Part shown: positions 58,322 to 64,000 of the stretch, one piece after another
Layout: each line of letters starts with the position of its first letter
Numbering within the stretch: the stretch's first letter is position 1
Assembly: GCF_003086295.3 (NCBI RefSeq)
Contig: NC_092053.1
Location: 91,422,745-91,486,744 of the forward strand
Direction of reading: 5' to 3'
DNA from: Arachis hypogaea
Lineage: Eukaryota; Streptophyta; Magnoliopsida; Fabales; Fabaceae
Length of the DNA stretch: 64,000 nucleotides
Position numbers and translations under genes: made by a program
Notes under the pieces: model-generated
Told to the model about the DNA's origin: nothing
Databases searched by the model: none
Seen by the model: only the letters and a program-made list of their open reading frames with translations

Positions 58322-58633
58322 TTAGTGAGGGTGGCGTCTTCTTCCTCTTGAAGAACCAATGGTGCTTTTGAGCTCCTCTATGTCTCTTCCTTGCTTTTGT
58401 TGCTCCTCCCTCATAGCTCTTTGATCTTCTCTAATCTCATGGAGAATCTCCGGATACTCATTCCTTTTGAGCTTGAAAGGGAACTCAGGGATCACCTTCT
58501 TCTTGGCCACAACTTCATAGAAGTGGTCTTGATGGACCTTTGAGATGAATCTCTCCATCTCCCATGACTCAGAGGTGGAAGCTTTTGCCTTTCCTTTCCT
58601 CTTTCTAGAGGTTTCTCCGGTCTTAGGTGCCAT
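58322..58633 (-). CDS. Miniature ORF2 of H (internally deleted, open)
   Basis: ATG 58633 opens 103 codons to a stop at 58322. The first 65 residues (MAPKTGETSRKRKGK...LKRNEYPEI) match the ORF2 N-terminus of C. They are fused in frame to the charged tail (HEIREDQRAMREEQ...SSRGRRRHPH), so about 270 central residues are missing. It keeps the basic N-terminus and coiled-coil-like end. Unlike the longer ORF2 copies of element 1, A and C it has no stop or frameshift. The function is unknown. Confidence 0.72.
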   Translation of the reverse strand: MAPKTGETSRKRKGKAKASTSESWEMERFISKVHQDHFYEVVAKKKVIPEFPFKLKRNEYPEILHEIREDQRAMREEQQKQGRDIEELKSTIGSSRGRRRHPH

Positions 58634-58671
58634 AAATGGTTATGGAAAAAACAAAAAGCAACACTTTTTTT

Positions 58672-58710
58672 CCACACCAAACTTAAAAAGTTTGCTCGTC
58701 CTCGAGCAAA
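58672..58710 (-). promoter_or_regulatory. PPT-like sequence and hairpin upstream of ORF2 (H)
   Basis: TTTGCTCG-AGGA-CGAGCAAA (minus strand 58710-58691) then TTTTTAAGTTTGGTGTGG. The stem differs from A by a compensated T-A to C-G pair. Confidence 0.65.
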
Positions 58711-58861
58711 AGAAGAAAGAGGTGGAGAAGATGGAGAAGATGGAGGTGTGTGAATGGGTGGGTTTGGGAGGAAAATGGTTTGAATTTGAATGGTGAGGTA
58801 GGTGGGGATCCTGTGGGGTCCACAGATCCTGAGGGGTCAAGGACTTAGCATCCCTACTCTA

Positions 58862-59070
58862 TTTAGGCGTGCAAGACGCCCTTAGAATGCAATTCTGGCA
58901 TTAAACGCCAGGTTGCTGCTTGTTTCTGGCGTTTAACACCAGCTTTTCTCCCTTTCTTGGCGTTAACGCCAAATTGATGCTCTGTTCCGGCGTTAAACAC
59001 CCAGAATGGTGCCAGACTGGGTGTTTAACGCCCATTCTACTACTCTTACTGGCGTTTAAATGCCAGTAAG
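58862..59070. repeat. Intergenic palindrome array of H
   Basis: Seven units centre near 58872, 58902, 58933, 58964, 58994, 59025 and 59057, 30-32 bp apart. Their core is CTGGCGTTTAACGCCAG-like (TTTAA or TTAAA centre) where A has TTGAA or TTCAA. Flanking noncoding DNA fills the rest of the spacer. Confidence 0.85.
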
Positions 59071-59212
59071 CTCTTCCTCTAGGGTGAGCTGTTTTTAATG
59101 CTATTTTTCATTCTATTTCTGATTTTTCAGTTATTTTTGTGACTTCACATGATCATCAACCTAAAGAAAACATAAAATAGCAATGGAAAATAAATATATA
59201 TAATTAAATAAC

Positions 59213-59230
59213 ATTGTGTTGCTTCCCAAT
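59213..59230 (-). promoter_or_regulatory. Stop-proximal stem-loop of H
   Basis: ATTGGG, loop AAGCAA, CACAAT on the minus strand with one mismatch. AAGAAGCGCTT precedes it. Confidence 0.5.
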
Positions 59231-59278
59231 AAGCGCTTCTTTAATGTCAATAGCTTGACAGTGAGCTCTCATGGAGCC

Positions 59279-61552
59279 TCACAGATAATCAGAGCAGGGT
59301 TGGGGCCTCTCAACACCAAACTTAGAGTTTGAATATGGGGGTTTTGTTTGACTCTGTATTGAGATAAGCTTTTCATGCTTCCTCTCCATGTTTACAGAAG
59401 GAGAACCTTGAGTCTTGAATACAAGGTAGTCCTCATTCAACTGAAGGACCAACTTTCCTCTGTCAACATCAATCACAGCTTTTGCTATGGCTAGGAAGGG
59501 TCTACCAAGGATGATGGATTCATCCTCATCCTTCCCAGTGTCTAGGATTATGAAATCAGCAGGGATGTAAAGGCCTTCAACCTTTACTAGCACGTCCTCT
59601 ACTAGTCCATAAGCCTGTTTCATTGATTTGTCTGCCATCTCTAGTGAGATTCTTGTAGCTTGTACCTCAAAGATTTCCAGTTTCTCTATTACAGAGAGTG
59701 GCATGAGGTTTATCCTTGACCCCAGGTCACACAAAGCCTTTTCAAAGGTCATGGTGCCTATGGTACAAGGTATGAAGAATTTTCCGGGATCCGGTTTCTT
59801 TTGAGGTAATGTCTGCCTCATTAATGCACTCAGTTCATTAGTGAACAAGGGGGGTTCATCCTCCCAAGTCTCATTACCAAATAACTTGGCATTCAGCTTC
59901 ATGATTGCTCCTAGATACTTAGCAACTTGATCTTTAGTGATGTCTTCATCCTCTTTAGAGAAAGAATATTCATCCAAGCTCATGAATGGCAGAAAGAAGT
60001 TCAATGGAATCTTTATGGTCTCTGTATGAGCCTCAGATTCCTTTAGTTCCTTAAAGGGAAACTTCTTTCTGTCCAGAGGACGTCCCATGAGGCTTTTCTC
60101 ACTGGGACTCATGTCCTCCTCACTCTCTCCAGGTTCGGCCATATTGGTTATGGTTATGGCCTTGCACTCTCTCTTGGGGTTTTCTTCTGTATTGCTTGGG
60201 AGAGTACTGGGAGGAGTTTCAGTAATCTTCTTACTCAGCTGACCCACCTGTGCCTCCAAATTTCTAATGGAGGATGTTGTTTTATTTATGAAACTTAGTG
60301 TGGTCTTGGATAGATCAGAAACTATGGTTGCCAGGCCAGAATGGTTCTATTCAAAATTCTCTATCTGTTGCTGAGAAGATGATGGAAAAGGCTTGCTATT
60401 GCTAAACCTATTTCTTCCACCATTATTATTGAAGCCTTGTTGAGGCTTCTGTTGGTCCTTCCATGAGAAATTTGGATGATTTCTCGATGAAGGATTATAG
60501 GTGTTTCCATAGGGTTCTCCCATGTAATTCACCTCTGCCATTGCAGGGTTCTCAGGATCATAAGCTTCTTCTTCAGAAGATGCTTCTTTAGTACTGTTGG
60601 ATGCAGCTTGCAATCCATTCAGACTCTGAGAAATCATATTGACTTGCTGAGTTAATATTTTGTTCTGAGCCAATATGGCATTCAGAGTATCAATTTCAAG
60701 AACTCCCTTCTTCTGAGGCGTCCCATTGTTCACAGGATTCCTCTCAAAGGTGTACATGAACTGGTTATTTGCAACCATTTCAATGAGTTTCTGAGCTTCT
60801 GCAGGGGTTTTCAGATGAAGAGATCCTCCTGCAGAATGGTCCAATGACATTTTTGACAACTCAAACAGACCATCATAGAATATACACATGATGCTCCATT
60901 CTGGAAGCATGTGAGAATGACACCTTTTAATCAGTTGCTTATATCTTTCCCAAGCTTCATAGAGGGACTCTCCTTCCTTCTGTCTAAAGATTTGGATTTC
61001 CACTCTAAGCTTGCTCATCTTTTGAGGTGGAAAGAATTTGGCTAGGAAAGCACTGATCTGCTTATCCCAAGAGTTTAGGCTTTCCTTAGGTTGTGAATCC
61101 AACCATGTTCTAACTCTGTCTCTTACAGCAAATGGAAAAAGCATAAGCCTGTAGACCTCGGGATCAACTCCATTGGTCAAGACAGTGTCACAGATTTGTA
61201 AGAATTTAGCTAAAAATTGATGAGGATCTTCCATTGGAAGTCCATGAAACTTGCAATTCTGCTGCATTAGAGAAACTAATTGAGGCTTAAACTCAAAGTT
61301 GTTTGCTCCAATTGCAGGAATTGAGATGCTTCTTCCATAGAAATTGGAAGTTGGTGTAGTGAAATCACCAAGCACCTTCCTTGCATCTCCACCATTGTTA
61401 TTAGGTTCGGCCATGTCTCTTTCTTTTTCGAAAATTTCTGTCAAGTCCTCTCCAGAGGGTTGTGCCTTAGCTTCCCTTAGCTTCCTCTTCAGAGTCCTTT
61501 CAGGTTCAGGATCAGCTTCAACAAAAATGTTCTTATCCTTGTTCTTGCTCAT
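59279..61552 (-). pseudogene. Gag-protease of H, one stop codon
   Basis: ATG 61552 (MSKNKDKNIFVEADPEPE) to stop 59279 is 758 codons in one frame, broken only by TAG at 60349-60347 between Gag and protease. The Gag core has FHGLPMEDPHQFLAKF, FPFAVRDRVRTWLDSQP and YEAWERYKQLIKRC. A Gln/Asn-rich linker follows, then protease with CDLGSRINLMP and ILGRPFLA. The upstream methionine at 61573 is less likely because ATG 61552 begins the conserved charged N-terminus. The frame ends soon after the protease (SKFGVERPQPCSDYL), with no trace of RT. Confidence 0.85.
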
Positions 61553-63396
61553 ATGAAAAAAAGAAGAGAACAAAGAAAATATAGAATCCTCTATGTCACA
61601 GGATAGAGATTCCCTTATGTGAGTAGAAGAAGAGAAGAGTAGAAGAGTAGAAGAGAAGTGTTAGCAAATAAATAAATAGAAAGAGATGAGAGGGAGAAGA
61701 ATTCGAATTTAATTAAAATAAAATAAAAATATTTTTGTTTTTATTAAAAAATAGTTAGAATTTGAAAATTAGGAGAAGAAATAAAATTAAAATTAAAATT
61801 TGAAACAATTAGTTAATTAAAAAGAATTTTGAAAAAGAAGTTAATGATTTTCGAAAATTAGAAAGAGAAAAGTAGTTAGATGGTTTTTGAAAAAGATAAG
61901 AATTTTAAAATCAAACAAAAAGTTAAGTGGTTAATTGAAAAAGATTTGAAAATCAGTTTTTGAAAAGATAAGAAGTTAGAAAAGATTTTGAAATTGATTT
62001 TGAAAAAGATATGATTGAAAGATATGATTGAAAATCATTTTGAAAAAGATTTGAAAAAGAAATTTAAAAAGATTTGATTTTGAAAATTGAAGTTGATTAC
62101 TTGACTTATAAGAAACTAAAAGATATGATTCTAAAATTTAAAGATTGAACCTTTCTTAATAGGCAAGTAACAAACTTTAAAATTTTTTTGAATCAATCAC
62201 ATGAATTGTTAGTAAAGATTCTGAAATTATGAAATGAAATTAAGAAAAAAGATTTTGAAAATCATTTTTAAAATTTTCGAAAATCATAAAAGAAAATTGA
62301 AAAAGATTTGATTTTTGAAAAAGTTTTGAAAAGATAGGATTTTTAAATTGAAAATTTTGACTTGACTAATAAGAAACAACTAAATTTTAAAACTTTTTAA
62401 CTAAATCAATTCAAAATTTTCGAAATTTATGAGAATAAAAAGGGAAAGATATTTTTTTGATTTTTGAATTTTTAATGAAGAAAGAGAAAAAAAAGATATC
62501 ATTTTTATGTTTTTCTCTTTTTCTATTAAACAACAAAAATGAAACAACACATAATAATTTAAGATCAAAATAAAAATGCATGCAAGAACACTTTGAATGT
62601 CAAGATGAACACCAAGAACTTATTTTTGAAAATTTTTAAGAAAAGAAAAATATGCAATACACCAAACTTAAAAATTTTTAAACCTTAGACACTAATAAAT
62701 TGAAAATGCATATGAAAAATAAGAAAAGACACAAAACAAGAAAATGCAAAGATCAAACAAAGAAGATCATCAAGAACAACTTGAAGATCATGAAGGACAC
62801 ATGCATGAATTTTCGAAAATTTTTAAGAAATTAAAAAGATGCAATTGACACCAAACTTAAAATTTGACACTAGACTTAAACAATAAACACAAAATTATTT
62901 TTGGTTTTATGATTTTATTAATTTTTTTTGTATTTTTCGAAAATTATTTTGGAAAAGAAAATAAAGATTTCAAAATTTTTAATAAGAATTCCAGGAATCA
63001 TGCAATGTTAGTCTAAAGCTCCGGTCCAGGAATTAGACATGGTTTACTAGCCAGCCAAGCTTTCAGTGAAAGCTTCGGTCCAAAACACTAGACATGGCCA
63101 ATGGCTAGACAAGCATTAGCAGATCATTACATACAACAGCTAAATTGCTGAGAAAGACAAATAAGCTCTTCTAAGGATAAGTGAAACCTCGGTCCAAAAG
63201 ATTAGACATGGCTTAACAGCCAGCCAGGATTCAACATATCTCATGAAACTCTAGAATTCATTCTTAAAAATTCTGAAGAATAAAATAGAAATTGTTTTTT
63301 TGAAAAATTTTTTTGAAAATAAAAAGCTTTAAAAATAAAATAAAATTACCTAATCTGAGCAACAAGATGAACCGTCAGTTGTCCAAACTCGAACAA
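61553..63396 (-). other. 5' leader of H
   Basis: 1.8 kb of A/T-rich low-complexity DNA with no gene. GAAAAAGAT words recur. PPT-like ACACCAAACTTAAA copies lie at 62659-62673 and 62847-62861. Three diverged copies of a block with CTCCGGTCCA or CTTCGGTCCA followed by TAGACATGG lie at about 63018-63045, 63070-63100 and 63185-63215. Confidence 0.55.
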
Positions 63397-63414
63397 TCCT
63401 CGGCAACGGCGCCA
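63397..63414 (-). promoter_or_regulatory. PBS (tRNA-Asp) of H
   Basis: TGGCGCCGTTGCCGAGGA on the minus strand, one mismatch, 6 nt from the 5' LTR. Confidence 0.88.
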
Positions 63415-63420
63415 AAAACT

Positions 63421-64000
63421 TGGTGCACAAAATTGTGATCTCAACGGCGCCAACAACTTGGTACGCACGATTGTAATCTCAACTCCTTTTCACAACTCCG
63501 CACAACTAACCAACAAGTGCACTAGGTCGTCCAAGTAATAAACCTTACGTGAGTAAGGGTCAATCCCACAGAGATTGTCGGCTTGAAGCAAGCTATGGTC
63601 ATCCTTGTAAATCTCAGTCAGGCAGATTCAAATGGTTATGAGGTTTTGGTAATTAAAAGATAAATAGAATATAAAATAAGATAGAGATACTTATGTAATT
63701 CATTGGTGAGAATTTCAGATAAGCATATGGAGATGCTTTGTTCTTTCTGAATCTCTGCTTTCCTACTGCCTCCATTCAATCATTCATACTCCTTTCCATG
63801 GCAAGCTGTATGTTGGGGGATCACCGTTGTCAATGGCTACTGTCCGTCCTCTCAGTGAAAATGGTCCGAATGCGCTGTCACCGCACGGCTAATCAGCTGT
63901 TGGTTCTCGATCATGTTGGAATAGGATCCATTGATCCTTTTGCGTTTGTCACTACGCCCAACACTCGCGAGTTTGAAGCTCGTCACAATCATCCCATCCC
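63421..64000 (-). repeat. 5' LTR of H, partial at the window edge
   Basis: 580 bp colinear with 55502-56081, about 18 substitutions and one indel by hand count. Confidence 0.88.

Larger units (their letters stand above)
55502..64000 (-). mobile_element. Element H: Gag-protease-only Athila derivative, right end outside the window
   Basis: 3' LTR 55502-57175, PPT, conserved noncoding block, miniature ORF2, palindrome array, hairpin, Gag-protease (61552-59279), leader, PBS, and 580 bp of the 5' LTR from 63421. The left flank is ATATT. The visible LTR parts differ at about 18 of 580 positions (about 3%). RT, RNase H and integrase are absent between protease and ORF2 although all flanking modules are in place. 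This fits the class of non-autonomous elements that keep Gag (TR-GAG-like). Confidence 0.88.

Overview
The window is plant nuclear DNA, almost certainly from a legume and most likely peanut (Arachis). It consists of nested LTR retrotransposons. I found no convincing host gene, tRNA, rRNA or CRISPR array. The assignment rests on Athila/Calypso-type, Tat-type and Tekay/Del-type Ty3/gypsy elements, tRNA-Asp primer-binding sites, and the CTGGCGTTGAACGCCAG and ACGCGTACGCGT motifs that I remember from Arachis repeats. No search was run.

Layout, left to right. (1) 1-6212, + strand: 3' half of an Athila-type element (integrase end, palindrome array, decayed ORF2, PPT, 3' LTR). (2) 6213-6899 and 18919-about 21180: a chromovirus-like LTR split by element A. 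(3) 6905-18913, - strand: element A, a full-length Athila-type element with 1536-bp LTRs, GAGTT target duplication, one gag-pol frame with three stop codons, and ORF2. (4) about 21180-22694: LTR fragment K. (5) 22695-26309, - strand: element G, a deleted Athila. (6) 26310-26588 and 37391-38887: LTR and stub of element E, split by D. (7) 26589-37390, - strand: element D, a Tat-lineage element with two RNase H domains, an antisense + strand ORF and GCAAG target duplication. A solo LTR (28388-30011, GCCTT duplication) sits inside that antisense ORF. (8) 38888-42021: chromovirus LTR F. (9) 42027-47735, - strand: element C, an Athila derivative without gag or pol. (10) 47736-54864, - strand: element B, a chromovirus-like element with a 5.2-kb LTR, tRNA-iMet PBS and only 1.66 kb of internal DNA. 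(11) 54865-55501: Athila fragment I. (12) 55502-64000 and beyond, - strand: element H, which encodes Gag-protease and a shrunken ORF2 but no RT, RNase H or integrase.

A, H and C form a reduction series of related elements. A has gag-pol plus ORF2, H has gag-protease plus a miniature ORF2, and C has only a tail ORF plus ORF2. H and C would need polymerase and integrase from an A-like partner.

The most interesting signal is noncoding. CpG-rich palindromes recur every 30-31 bp at fixed places in the Athila-type elements: just downstream of the LTR TATA box, between pol and ORF2, and in element A also inside gag. Other families carry different palindromes (ACGCGTACGCGT, GTGCGTACGCAC) in corresponding places. 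Three further conserved modules show compensatory stem changes or repeated placement: a hairpin after the gag-pol stop, an AGGA-loop hairpin beside the PPT, and a second copy of that hairpin plus PPT-like sequence upstream of ORF2.
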